Origin: Ruminococcus sp.
Lineage (GTDB): Bacteria > Bacillota > Clostridia > Oscillospirales > Ruminococcaceae
Direction of reading: 5' to 3'
Assembly: GCA_023667165.1 (NCBI GenBank)
Contig: JAMPAO010000003.1
Coordinates: 1 to 64,000 of the forward strand
Length of the DNA stretch: 64,000 nt
This document shows positions 42,695-50,169 of the stretch, piece after piece. Position numbers and translations under genes: made by a program. How positions within the stretch are numbered: position 1 is the stretch's first letter; each line of letters opens with the position of its first letter. Under the pieces are notes generated by a model. That model was not told the DNA's origin. It made no database searches and saw nothing but the letters and a program-made list of their open reading frames with translations.

Positions 42695-44899
42695 TTAGCG
42701 GGCTCCGTCGTATGCTGCGGCTCTGTCGGCGGTTATCACGTCCGGTATCTTTTTCAGTCTTGCAAGCAAAAGATTGAGCTGCTGCACTCCTCCCACGCTG
42801 CACGTCATTATCAAGCTTGAATTGCCGTTTTTCAGGCTCTTCATATTAATGTTGGAAACGGGTATGCGCATTTCTGCGGTAACTGCGGTCACGTTCGCCA
42901 TAAGCGACAGATTGTCGTAGGAAACTATATCTATATTGGCTTTGAAGCAGGGACTGTCGCCCTTGTCGGCGTTCTCCGCCCATGTCACCTCTACCCAGCG
43001 GTCAAGCTCTTCCCCGCTTTCCTTTGCGTCGAGATACTTTTTGCAGTCCTGCCTGTGAACGGAAACTCCGTGACCCTTTGTGACAAACCCGATAATGTCC
43101 TCCCCGGGGAGAGGGTTGCAGCATTTTGACATCTTCACGTCGATATTGCTCTCCCCGCCCACGATTATTCCCGTACTGCTCCTTGGTGGGGCAAAGGGAA
43201 CGGGCGAGGCGGCAGGGGCGGCATACAGCTTAGCGTATCTGTCCTTGAGCCTTTGTATTATCCTTGAAAGGATAATTCCCCCGTAACCCACGGCGGCGTA
43301 GAAATCGTCCAGCTCGGTGCAGTTGTGCCGTTTCATATCGTCGGAAAGGAATTTTTCCATATCCTCCGCAGGGATAATGATACCGTTGCGCTTGAATTCC
43401 TTTTCCGTATCCTCTCTGCCCTTGGCAATATTTTCCTCCCGTCTTTCCTTTTTGAACCACGACCGTATTTTTGATTTCGCTTCGTTTGTGCTGCACACGT
43501 CCAGCCACGCCCTGTTGGGACCGTGATCCTCCGACTGGGAAATGAGTATCTCCACTATCTCACCCGTTTGCAGCTTATAGTCAAGGCTTACCAGCTTACC
43601 GTCCACCTTTGCCCCTTTCATTCTGTTGCCCACCTGGGTGTGAATGGCATATGCAAAGTCGATTATGGTAGCTCCCGCCGGAAGGGTGATTATATCTCCC
43701 TTTGGGGTAAACGCGAAAATATCCTCGGGGGCAAGGTCGCTTTTTATTGTGCGGACTATCTCCTCCACGTCGTCCGTTTCCTGCTGCGATTCGATTATCT
43801 GTCTTATCCACGCCAGACGGCTCTCCAGCTTGTCTTTCTTTATGCCCTCCTTATATTTCCAGTGGGCGGCGATACCGTATTCGGCGGTGTAGTTCATGTC
43901 TACCGTTCTTATCTGCACTTCAAAGGGAATGCCCTCCCTGCCGATAACGGTAGTGTGCAGCGACTGGTACATATTAGCTTTGGGCGTGGCGATATAGTCC
44001 TTGAAGCGGTTTGGGATAGGCTTGAACATATCGTGGATTATTCCCAGCGCGTTATAGCACTCGTTGACGGTATTTACTATTATCCTCACCGCATAAATAT
44101 CGTATACCTCGTCTAAGCCCTTGCCCTTTGCGAAAGCCTTTTTGTATATGCCGTAAACGGATTTTACACGCCCCGACATCTGCGGCTCGGGAAGCTCCAT
44201 TTCCGAAAAACGCTTCTTTATCTGCTCGCTTATTGAATTTATAAATCTCTGCCGCTCGTCGCTGCGGATCTTCAGCATCTGCTCTATCTCGGCGTATGCG
44301 TAAGGATCGAGGTATCTGAACGCCAGATCCTCTATCTCGTCTTTTATGGTCCTAATACCCAGCCTGTGAGCGATGGGAGCGTAGATGTTCATGGTTTCCA
44401 GGGCGGTGTTTCTCTGCTTGTGAGCGGGGCGGAACTGGAGAGTTCTCATATTGTGGAGCCTGTCGCACAGCTTTATTATGATCACCCTGATATCCTGCGA
44501 CATGGCAAGGAGTATTTTTCTCACGTTCTCCGCCTGCTGCTCCTCCTTGGTGAAAAGGGGGATCTTGCCCAGCTTTGTAACGCCGTCCACCAGCATTGCC
44601 ACATCCTGACCGTACAGCCTGCGCAGTTCTTCGAGAGTGGTGTCGGTGTCCTCCACCACGTCGTGCAGAAGAGCGGCGCAGATGGTGTCGGTGTCCATTC
44701 CCAGCTCCAGGAGGATATACGCCACCGCCACGGGGTGAGATATATAAGGCTCTCCCGAGGAACGCTTCTGATTGGCGTGAGCCTTGGCGGCAAACTCATA
44801 CGCCGAAACTATCTTGCTCAGATCGTACCGTTTCGTGTCGTCAAGAATTTTTTGTATAAGCGAATCCACCGTGTAAACTGTTTCGGATCTGTTAAGCAT
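42695..44899 (-). CDS. relA: Bifunctional (p)ppGpp synthetase/hydrolase
   Basis: A 734-residue Rel protein controlling the stringent response. The N-terminal HD hydrolase domain has an intact HDVVEDT (His79-Asp80). The synthetase domain shows RVKSVYGIYKKAF and YQSLHTTV. A TGS domain (FTPKGDIITLPAGATIIDFA) and a C-terminal ACT domain complete the usual layout, so both activities are expected. The start is ATG, with a GGAG site upstream. It lies 98 bp after recJ on the same strand, an order often seen in Firmicutes. Confidence 0.95.
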   Translation of the reverse strand: MLNRSETVYTVDSLIQKILDDTKRYDLSKIVSAYEFAAKAHANQKRSSGEPYISHPVAVAYILLELGMDTDTICAALLHDVVEDTDTTLEELRRLYGQDVAMLVDGVTKLGKIPLFTKEEQQAENVRKILLAMSQDIRVIIIKLCDRLHNMRTLQFRPAHKQRNTALETMNIYAPIAHRLGIRTIKDEIEDLAFRYLDPYAYAEIEQMLKIRSDERQRFINSISEQIKKRFSEMELPEPQMSGRVKSVYGIYKKAFAKGKGLDEVYDIYAVRIIVNTVNECYNALGIIHDMFKPIPNRFKDYIATPKANMYQSLHTTVIGREGIPFEVQIRTVDMNYTAEYGIAAHWKYKEGIKKDKLESRLAWIRQIIESQQETDDVEEIVRTIKSDLAPEDIFAFTPKGDIITLPAGATIIDFAYAIHTQVGNRMKGAKVDGKLVSLDYKLQTGEIVEILISQSEDHGPNRAWLDVCSTNEAKSKIRSWFKKERREENIAKGREDTEKEFKRNGIIIPAEDMEKFLSDDMKRHNCTELDDFYAAVGYGGIILSRIIQRLKDRYAKLYAAPAASPVPFAPPRSSTGIIVGGESNIDVKMSKCCNPLPGEDIIGFVTKGHGVSVHRQDCKKYLDAKESGEELDRWVEVTWAENADKGDSPCFKANIDIVSYDNLSLMANVTAVTAEMRIPVSNINMKSLKNGNSSLIMTCSVGGVQQLNLLLARLKKIPDVITADRAAAYDGAR

Positions 44900-44997
44900 T
44901 TCTACCGACTCCTTGCTCCCTTGTATTTTCTTTTATTATGCGATAAACAAACCTGTTCCGGTTCAAAATATCATCGCGCCGAAGCGGTATCCCGCCT

Positions 44998-47055
44998 TTA
45001 TGCGTACCGGATCGGCAGCTTTTTCAATCGGATCATTGTAGGCGCGTTTTCCGTATCCGCCCTCGGGGGATCCTTTACGGCTCTGATCCTGCTCGCGCCC
45101 CCGTCGTATTCGATAAGTCCCGTTTCACGAAAAATATCAAGACACAGCAGGAATTTGCAGTAATTCATAACGTCCGCCCCCAAACGCCCGTAAAGACCGA
45201 AAGGAGAAAGACAGTCCTTTCCCAGCGCTCTGTAAACGGCTGCCAGATCGCCGCGGCAGGGCGTAATGCGGGGCAGCAGACGGCTGTCCGTATTCTCGCC
45301 CCTGCGGAAAGCGAAGTACGCGTCCTCCGCGGCGGTGAGCCTCGGCTGGGAAAGTCCTTTCAGCCGGATATCCTTTATCCGCAGGCTTACCGACGTTCTG
45401 CCGTTGTAGGAGTTTATCTCCGGCGATACCAGCAGATTTACCGCGCTGCCCTTTCTGTACGGAAATTCGGCTGTCCTCGTTCCGAACATCAGACCGGAAA
45501 CGCTGCCTGCGCCGTCCGACAGGATAATTTTTGTGTGCGCCCCGCCGGACAGCGGGACTATGTCCGATATCACACAGTCGGAAAGGAGAAATACGGGTCT
45601 GGGATTTCCCTCTCCGAAAGGCTCCAGTATATCAAGTCCCGCCACGTTTTCCGCCGTAAGCTCTCCTATGGATATACTGCCGCAGACCGCTACGGTATCC
45701 CTTACGCATACTCCCTTTTCGGCAAGCTGCGCGGCGTATTCCTGTATTTTTCCGTCAAAGGCGGCAATATTTTTTTCATCAAGGGAAAATCCGCCCGCGC
45801 CCGTGTGTCCTCCGAATTTTTCAAGAGTCCCCGAAGCGTGGGAAAGCGCCTTGAAAACGTCGAAACCCTCTACCGAGCGCGCCGAACCCCGCACCTTTCC
45901 GCCGGCGTCCCGCGACATAAGGAAAACGGGTCTGCCGAATTTTTCGGCAGCTCTTGCCGCCGCGATCCCGATCACGCCGTGATGCCAGTCTTCCCCGAAG
46001 AAAATAAGCGCGCGCTTATCCGTCAAAGACGGATCTTTTTCTGTCATCGTATTTATATCCTCCGCGATCTTTCCCTCGTATTCATGCCGCTTGGCGTTAA
46101 GGGAGCATACCTTTTCCGCAAGCTCCTCGGCGGCTTCCTCGTCCTCCTCCGTCAGCAGCCTGTAGGCGTCCATGGGAGAGCCTATACGTCCTGCGGCGTT
46201 TATCCTAGGCGCGATCCCGAACGCCGCCGACGCCGACGTATAGGGAGCCTTAAGTCCCGCTTTCTCTATAAGAGCCGCAAGTCCTATATTTTCCGTATTT
46301 TCAAGATAATGAAGCCCCCTGCGGACTATCTCCCTGTTCTCACCCGTAAGGGGAACCACGTCGGCTACGGTTGCTATTGCTGCAAGATCGGAATACTGCT
46401 CCACCACGCTGTCCATATCGCCGCCCTCCATGGCGCAGATCAGCTTCAGCGCAAGACCGCAGCCGCAGAAATCCTTGTATACGGAGGGACAGTCGATCCT
46501 GTGGGGGTCGACCACCGCAGCGGCGCAGGGAAGCGTTTCCCCCGCCCTGTGATGATCGGTTATCACAAGGGTGATCCCCAGTTTTCTGCAAAGCTCCGCC
46601 TCGTCCGCCGCAGATATCCCGTTATCCACCGTAACTATCAGCCGAACTCCCCTTTTATGAAGCTCCTCGATCGCTTGAGCGTTCATGCCGTAGCCCTGAT
46701 CCCTCTCGTTTATGTGAGTGACTACCTCCGCCCCGATGTCCCTGAGATATGAGGAAAGCACCGCGGCGGCGGTAATGCCGTCGCAGTCGTAATCGCCGTA
46801 CACGCATATAAGCTCGCCGTTTTCCACGGCGCTGCTTATGATACCGCACGCCTTGTCCATGTCCTTTATAAGAAAGGGGTCGGAGTACGGAGTATCACCG
46901 TTTTCCGACTGACCGAAAAAATCCATTGCCTTCTCCACAGTATCCGCGCCTGCGGACGCCAGAGCCTTTGCGGCAAGGGGGGATATCCCTCCCCGAACGG
47001 CAAGCCTGTTTACCGCCTCGGCGTCGGGAGCGTTTATTATCCATTTTGAAATCAA
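44998..47055 (-). CDS. recJ: Single-stranded-DNA-specific exonuclease RecJ
   Basis: A 5'-3' ssDNA exonuclease of DHH type used in recombination and mismatch repair. The 685-residue protein has the catalytic motifs GDYDCDG (DYDCDG at 88-93), VDNGIS and DHH (167-169). The DHHA1 domain has GGHTGAGGFS, followed by an OB-fold region and a C-terminal extension typical of Firmicutes. It starts with TTG, eight bases after GAGG; no ATG is available in frame nearby. Confidence 0.93.
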   Translation of the reverse strand: MISKWIINAPDAEAVNRLAVRGGISPLAAKALASAGADTVEKAMDFFGQSENGDTPYSDPFLIKDMDKACGIISSAVENGELICVYGDYDCDGITAAAVLSSYLRDIGAEVVTHINERDQGYGMNAQAIEELHKRGVRLIVTVDNGISAADEAELCRKLGITLVITDHHRAGETLPCAAAVVDPHRIDCPSVYKDFCGCGLALKLICAMEGGDMDSVVEQYSDLAAIATVADVVPLTGENREIVRRGLHYLENTENIGLAALIEKAGLKAPYTSASAAFGIAPRINAAGRIGSPMDAYRLLTEEDEEAAEELAEKVCSLNAKRHEYEGKIAEDINTMTEKDPSLTDKRALIFFGEDWHHGVIGIAAARAAEKFGRPVFLMSRDAGGKVRGSARSVEGFDVFKALSHASGTLEKFGGHTGAGGFSLDEKNIAAFDGKIQEYAAQLAEKGVCVRDTVAVCGSISIGELTAENVAGLDILEPFGEGNPRPVFLLSDCVISDIVPLSGGAHTKIILSDGAGSVSGLMFGTRTAEFPYRKGSAVNLLVSPEINSYNGRTSVSLRIKDIRLKGLSQPRLTAAEDAYFAFRRGENTDSRLLPRITPCRGDLAAVYRALGKDCLSPFGLYGRLGADVMNYCKFLLCLDIFRETGLIEYDGGASRIRAVKDPPRADTENAPTMIRLKKLPIRYA

Positions 47056-47117
47056 TTTTACAACCTCATTTTACCGTTATTTTATGATACGCACCGTATT
47101 TTTGGATATACTTCATA

Positions 47118-47146
47118 ATTATAGCATTTATCGGTGAAATAATCAA
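47118..47146 (-). promoter_or_regulatory. Promoter of recJ-relA
   Basis: On the minus strand, TTGATT (47141-47146), 17-bp spacer, TATAAT (47118-47123) with a TGC extended -10. Beyond it lies a GGCGGCGG/CCGCCGCC hairpin near 47168-47191 and an AT-rich stretch to 47440 in which I see no gene. Confidence 0.7.
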
Positions 47147-47443
47147 GCATATATTATTAAATATCACGGCGGCGGAATTTAAGCCGCCGCCCCATTCCGG
47201 TTGACGATCGGGTCTTTTTGAATATGCCGGAGGATTTTTCATTCATATTAATTATCATTTTATTACACTAAATGACATATTGCCGGTATCCGGTTTTAAG
47301 AAAATATCAAAAAAAGCAAAAAAACGTAAAAAAATGAAATTTTCCGAAGCTCATTTTCGTTGACATTATTGTCAACGATATGTTTACAAATGTTTTTTCG
47401 GAAAAGACCTTTCATATTCGGAGCGCTTCCGTAAAAATTTTCC

Positions 47444-47637
47444 CAAGGAAATCAATTTTCAGAAAATTGATTTTAAGAAGCAAGAATTTTAAGAAGCAAG
47501 AGGCAAGAAGCGGTATCAACAAGTTTGGTATTTAACATTATTATAAAAATATTTTTAACTTAATGCTCTGATTTTTGCAAATAACATCTTAAATTTCCTG
47601 TATTGACAAATTTTTATTTCAAAAATTAATTTCTGTA
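47444..47637 (-). mobile_element. MITE-like element, copy C (reversed)
   Basis: A reversed, more diverged copy of the elements at 8320-8511 and 13936-14126. Shared words include GATACCGCTTCTTGCCTC, the repeated CTTGCTTCTTAAAAT and the hairpin AATCAATTTTC. Its plus-side end lies 18 bp upstream of the -35 box of the flavodoxin-like operon. Confidence 0.75.
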
Positions 47638-47655
47638 AAATTTTCCGGATACGTA

Positions 47656-47696
47656 TTGACAATGCGAAAAAAATACGTTATAATAACATATGTTAT
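47656..47696 (+). promoter_or_regulatory. Promoter and palindromic operator of the flavodoxin-like operon
   Basis: Consensus TTGACA (47656-47661), 17-bp spacer, TATAAT (47679-47684). A perfect 14-bp palindrome ATAACATATGTTAT (47683-47696) overlaps the -10 and the start site, resembling a MarR- or HxlR-type operator in form. Confidence 0.8.
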
Positions 47697-47796
47697 ATAA
47701 CGTGCATTATTACACGAAAAAGCATGGCGGCGGATCCCACGAAGAAAACAACGCCCGCAGACCGTGCGGAGTTCGAAACCGAAAGGAGCAAAAGCA

Positions 47797-48285
47797 ATGA
47801 CCGTGATAATTCATGATCTTGATGATAATTTTCACAAAACGCTCGTCGGAAAATACGACGAGATAATAAGAGCAGACGGCAAATACGCTCCCTGCCAAGG
47901 CTGCTTCGGCTGCTGGACAAAGCACCCCGCAAGGTGCTATATGAAAGACCGTCTTGCGGAAAGCTGCCGCGTTGTCGGCAAAGCCGACCTGCTTGTGATA
48001 GTCACCCGCAACTGCTACGGCTCGTACAGTCCCGCAGTCAAAAATATCCTCGACAGGAGCATCGGCTTGTCAACGCCCTTCAGCACCTACCGGGGTGGTC
48101 AGATGCACCATACCCTGCGCTACGGTAAAAGGGGTATGCTGCGGGTGGCGGTCTACGGCGATATCACCGAAAACGAGCTTGAAACATTTCGCCTGCTGAC
48201 CGAGCGCAACAGCATAAACTACGGCTTTGACGAAACGGATTTTCACAGCGTCGGCAGCGTTTCGGAACTGGAGGGAATAATATGA
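47797..48285 (+). CDS. Flavodoxin-like NAD(P)H-dependent oxidoreductase family protein
   Basis: A 162-residue protein with flavodoxin-like fold features and a cysteine set CQGCFGCWTKHPARC (about residues 32-46) typical of iron-sulfur flavoprotein-like or NADPH-dependent FMN reductase relatives, followed by RNCYGSYSPAVKNILDR. The first strand is short, with no clear N-terminal SxxxxS phosphate loop, so it may be a divergent member. GAAAGGAGC precedes the ATG at 47797. It overlaps the next gene by four bases and probably functions with it. Confidence 0.65.
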   Translation: MTVIIHDLDDNFHKTLVGKYDEIIRADGKYAPCQGCFGCWTKHPARCYMKDRLAESCRVVGKADLLVIVTRNCYGSYSPAVKNILDRSIGLSTPFSTYRGGQMHHTLRYGKRGMLRVAVYGDITENELETFRLLTERNSINYGFDETDFHSVGSVSELEGII

Positions 48286-49016
48286 AAACAGTGCTTATAT
48301 CGGCAAGTCCGAAGAAAAAATTCAGTGTTTCGTCCCATTTTATCTCCCTTTGCTCCATTGGAGCGGGAGGGGAAAAGGTGCGCGAAAGCATACGCACCCC
48401 GGGCGATCACGCAAGAGTGCTCGAAGCTCTTCGCGGAGCTGATTCGGCGGTGTTCTCAATGCCGCTGTACGTGGACGGCGTGCCGTCGCATATGCTGGAC
48501 TTCATGGAAAAGGCGGAAAAATTCTTTAAGGAAAACGATCTGCACCCAAAGATATATGTCATATCCAACAGCGGATTCATCGAGGGAAACCAGAGCCGCT
48601 GCCTGATGAAGATAATGGAAAATTTCTGCGCCGAAGCGGGATGCGAATTCTGCGGAGGCGTGGGTATAGGCGGCGGCGTAATGCTGAACGTCATGCGGAT
48701 AGTTCTCATGATATACATAGGGATATTTATCTTAAACGTCCTGCTTTCGGGAATACAGTCGGGAAACTGGCTGCCCGCCGACGCTGTAAAATCGCTGGCG
48801 GAGCAGGCTCTGACCGTGCTTTTTTTCAGCGCGGGCGCGGTGTTCTATCTTCCGCGGCTGGGAATGGCGGCAAGCCGCGGAAAAAACTTCGGCGTGAAAT
48901 TCACGCGGGCGACCCTGCCCTCCTTTCTGTTCATTTTGGCAGCGGACATTTTCTTTACCGTAATCTCGGTTTTCAAGGGAGGATTTTTCCGCGGATGGCT
49001 GAAAGAGGAAAAATGA
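48282..49016 (+). CDS. Flavodoxin-like protein with C-terminal membrane region
   Basis: A 244-residue protein. Residues 1-130 form an NAD(P)H-dependent oxidoreductase-like domain (LISASPKKKFSVSSHF, then SMPLYVDGVPSHMLDFMEK, then ISNSGFIEGNQSRC). From about residue 140 there are three hydrophobic segments, predicting membrane attachment. It starts with ATG overlapping the previous stop. Together with its partner it may be a small flavin-dependent redox system at the membrane. Substrates are unknown. Confidence 0.6.
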   Translation: MKTVLISASPKKKFSVSSHFISLCSIGAGGEKVRESIRTPGDHARVLEALRGADSAVFSMPLYVDGVPSHMLDFMEKAEKFFKENDLHPKIYVISNSGFIEGNQSRCLMKIMENFCAEAGCEFCGGVGIGGGVMLNVMRIVLMIYIGIFILNVLLSGIQSGNWLPADAVKSLAEQALTVLFFSAGAVFYLPRLGMAASRGKNFGVKFTRATLPSFLFILAADIFFTVISVFKGGFFRGWLKEEK

Positions 49017-49112
49017 ATCCGGCGCGGCGGCTTATGGGCTTATGATCGTATCTTGTCAGTCCTGCCGAGATACGGCAGACTGTTAAAAAATTATTAATTT
49101 ATCGATTCTCAC

Positions 49113-49156
49113 TTGACAAATTAGTTTTAAATATGTTAAAATAAATATGTTATAAT
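49113..49156 (+). promoter_or_regulatory. Promoter(s) of the RNA-like element, copy 1
   Basis: TTGACA (49113-49118) is followed after 18 bp by TAAAAT (49137-49142) with a TGT extension, and a second extended -10, TGTTATAAT, ends at 49156. The latter places the start near 49163, at the first stem of the element. Confidence 0.55.
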
Positions 49157-49157
49157 G

Positions 49158-49274
49158 TTGATACAATGAGCGGTGGAAGTCACCCACGGTATCGTATGTT
49201 ATGTAGTCGGGAACCTTGGAACAGTAGACCCGACTACATTTTTTTACTGCTTGTCAGACTTTTCAGACTGTTCA
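49158..49274 (+). ncRNA. RNA-like element with intrinsic terminator, copy 1
   Basis: Begins TTGATACAATG. GATAC (49160-49164) pairs with GTATC (49189-49193), enclosing GCGGTGG-AAGT-CACCCAC. A terminator stem ATGTAGTCGGG/CCCGACTACAT (49201-49211 and 49229-49239) with a T-run follows. A second copy at 50050-50165 has an almost identical first half and terminator stem but a different terminator loop, as expected for a structured RNA of about 80 nt. The end also encodes, on the other strand, the last codons of the 46-aa gene. No known RNA family recognised. Confidence 0.5.
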
Positions 49275-49384
49275 AGCTCCGCGATTCTTGCTTTCAAGCG
49301 TTCTATCTCGTTTTCGAGTTTCAAACGCTCGTTTTCCCTTGCAAGCTCAACGGCTATTTCAGTTGCTGACGGCACTTTTGACAT
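49244..49384 (-). CDS. 46-residue coiled-coil microprotein
   Basis: A small gene beginning MSKVPSATEIAVELARENER, with a heptad-like run (LARENERLKLENEIERL, then KARIAELEQ) predicting a short coiled coil and ending EKSDKQ. It has GAAAGGAAG upstream, its own promoter on the minus strand (49439-49467), and it ends at the shared bidirectional terminator of the RNA-like element. The last ten codons also occur at the second copy of the element (50131-50165), without the rest of the gene. Function unknown; dimerisation or binding to the neighbouring ribbon-helix-helix protein is possible. Confidence 0.7.
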   Translation of the reverse strand: MSKVPSATEIAVELARENERLKLENEIERLKARIAELEQSEKSDKQ

Positions 49385-49438
49385 TTTCTTCACTTCCTTT
49401 CAGAACGGGTTATCCGGTTCTCACTATATATTACATAT

Positions 49439-49467
49439 ATTACAGCATACTCGGAGAACTAATGCAA
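49439..49467 (-). promoter_or_regulatory. Promoter of the coiled-coil microprotein gene
   Basis: On the minus strand, TTGCAT (49462-49467), 17-bp spacer, TGTAAT (49439-49444) with a TGC extension. Confidence 0.55.
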
Positions 49468-49512
49468 GTTCATTTTAACAATGATTTGTAAATAATTTAT
49501 ACAACTAACATC

Positions 49513-49567
49513 AGTATTTTGTCTGGAACATTTTATGCTTGACAAAATACTAACGATATGATATACT
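49513..49567 (+). promoter_or_regulatory. Promoter and inverted-repeat operator of the ribbon-helix-helix gene
   Basis: TTGACA (49539-49544), 17-bp spacer, TATACT (49562-49567) with a TGA extension. A perfect 11-bp inverted repeat AGTATTTTGTC/GACAAAATACT (49513-49523 and 49541-49551) covers the -35 box, consistent with autoregulation by the encoded DNA-binding protein. Confidence 0.75.
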
Positions 49568-49590
49568 GATTTAATAAAAGAGGTGATAAA

Positions 49591-49809
49591 ATGGCACAAT
49601 CACAAGCACACATAAGGGCAACAATGAAATACAATGCCAAAGCATATGACAGAGCAGAACTAAAATTTTACAAAGGTCAAAAAGAACAAATAACCGCCTA
49701 TGCCGCCAAAAAGGGCATGAGTCTAAACGGCTACATCAACAAGCTTATAGCCGAGGACATGGGCGCAGAGCTTACCGACCCGAGGAAAGGTAGTGAAAAA
49801 AATGACTGA
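49591..49809 (+). CDS. Ribbon-helix-helix (Arc/CopG-like) DNA-binding protein
   Basis: A 72-residue protein. The beta strand around RAELKFYKGQKEQITAYAAK and the helix pair up to GMSLNGYINKLIAEDMG fit the Arc/MetJ ribbon-helix-helix fold, which binds DNA as a dimer of dimers. GAGGTGATAA precedes the ATG. The short 49-residue gene overlaps its end by eight bases. Such proteins act as plasmid copy-number regulators, antitoxins or regulators in mobile elements; which applies here is unknown. Confidence 0.75.
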   Translation: MAQSQAHIRATMKYNAKAYDRAELKFYKGQKEQITAYAAKKGMSLNGYINKLIAEDMGAELTDPRKGSEKND

Positions 49810-49951
49810 AAAGGAAAGACAAGATATCAAAATGGCTACTCTTTACGAACTTAGGCTGATATTTTCAAGCGGTGAAAAGAAAAACTATACAGTGGAAGAA
49901 ATTGTAGAAATGCTTGATAAAATAGCGATAGCTAAGGAGCAAGAGCAGTAA
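49802..49951 (+). CDS. 49-residue protein of unknown function
   Basis: A small acidic-basic helical protein (MTEKERQDIKMATLYELRLI, ending EIVEMLDKIAIAKEQEQ). Its ATG lies inside the end of the ribbon-helix-helix gene, eight bases of overlap, with AGGAAAGG upstream, and it is followed by a strong terminator. The overlap suggests a coupled pair, which in size recalls small toxin-antitoxin or regulator pairs, but no toxin family is recognised. Confidence 0.6.
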   Translation: MTEKERQDIKMATLYELRLIFSSGEKKNYTVEEIVEMLDKIAIAKEQEQ

Positions 49952-49959
49952 GTAACGGA

Positions 49960-49991
49960 GCAGGGGAACTAACTCCCCTGCCCTGTTTTTT
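49960..49991 (+). terminator. Intrinsic terminator of the ribbon-helix-helix operon
   Basis: Stem GCAGGGGA/TCCCCTGC (49960-49967 and 49974-49981), followed by a run of six Ts. Confidence 0.9.
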
Positions 49992-50049
49992 GTGCAATAC
50001 AATATGCCCTTACAAACAATTCAGCCTGCCGAGAAAATATGCTAAAATA

Positions 50050-50165
50050 TTGATACAATGGGCGGTGGAAGTCACCCACTGTATCGGTGTTTATGTAGTC
50101 GGGAGCTTCTTAAATCAATCCCGACTACATTTTTTTACTGCTTGTCAGACTTTTCAGACTGTTCA
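50050..50165 (+). ncRNA. RNA-like element with intrinsic terminator, copy 2
   Basis: Second copy of the element at 49158-49274. GATAC (50052-50056) pairs with GTATC (50081-50085); terminator arms are 50093-50104 and 50119-50130, followed by seven Ts. A TGCTAAAAT extended -10 (50040-50048) lies directly upstream. Its right end stops four bases before the MATE gene stop codon, retaining only the last codons of the coiled-coil gene. Confidence 0.5.
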
Positions 50166-50169
50166 GCTT

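Noticed and set aside
42438..42803. Arg/Lys-rich open frame overlapping the relA end and repeats
   Set aside because: Composition reflects the GC-rich hairpin repeat; no start signal or family.
45535..46752. Long plus-strand open frame opposite recJ
   Set aside because: Shadow of RecJ, whose catalytic motifs are intact on the minus strand.
47656..49016. The flavodoxin-like pair as one gene broken by a frameshift
   Set aside because: Each part has its own oxidoreductase-like features, and the second starts in an ATGA overlap, so two coupled genes are more likely.
49166..49369. Plus-strand open frame beginning MSGGSHPRYRM in the RNA-like element
   Set aside because: The second copy shifts frame in the terminator loop and changes several residues, while stems are conserved. 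It also runs through a terminator and antisense to the coiled-coil gene.
49113..50165. Integrated plasmid or prophage
   Set aside because: No replication, relaxase, integrase or structural genes are present; only a small cassette with repeated ends can be supported.
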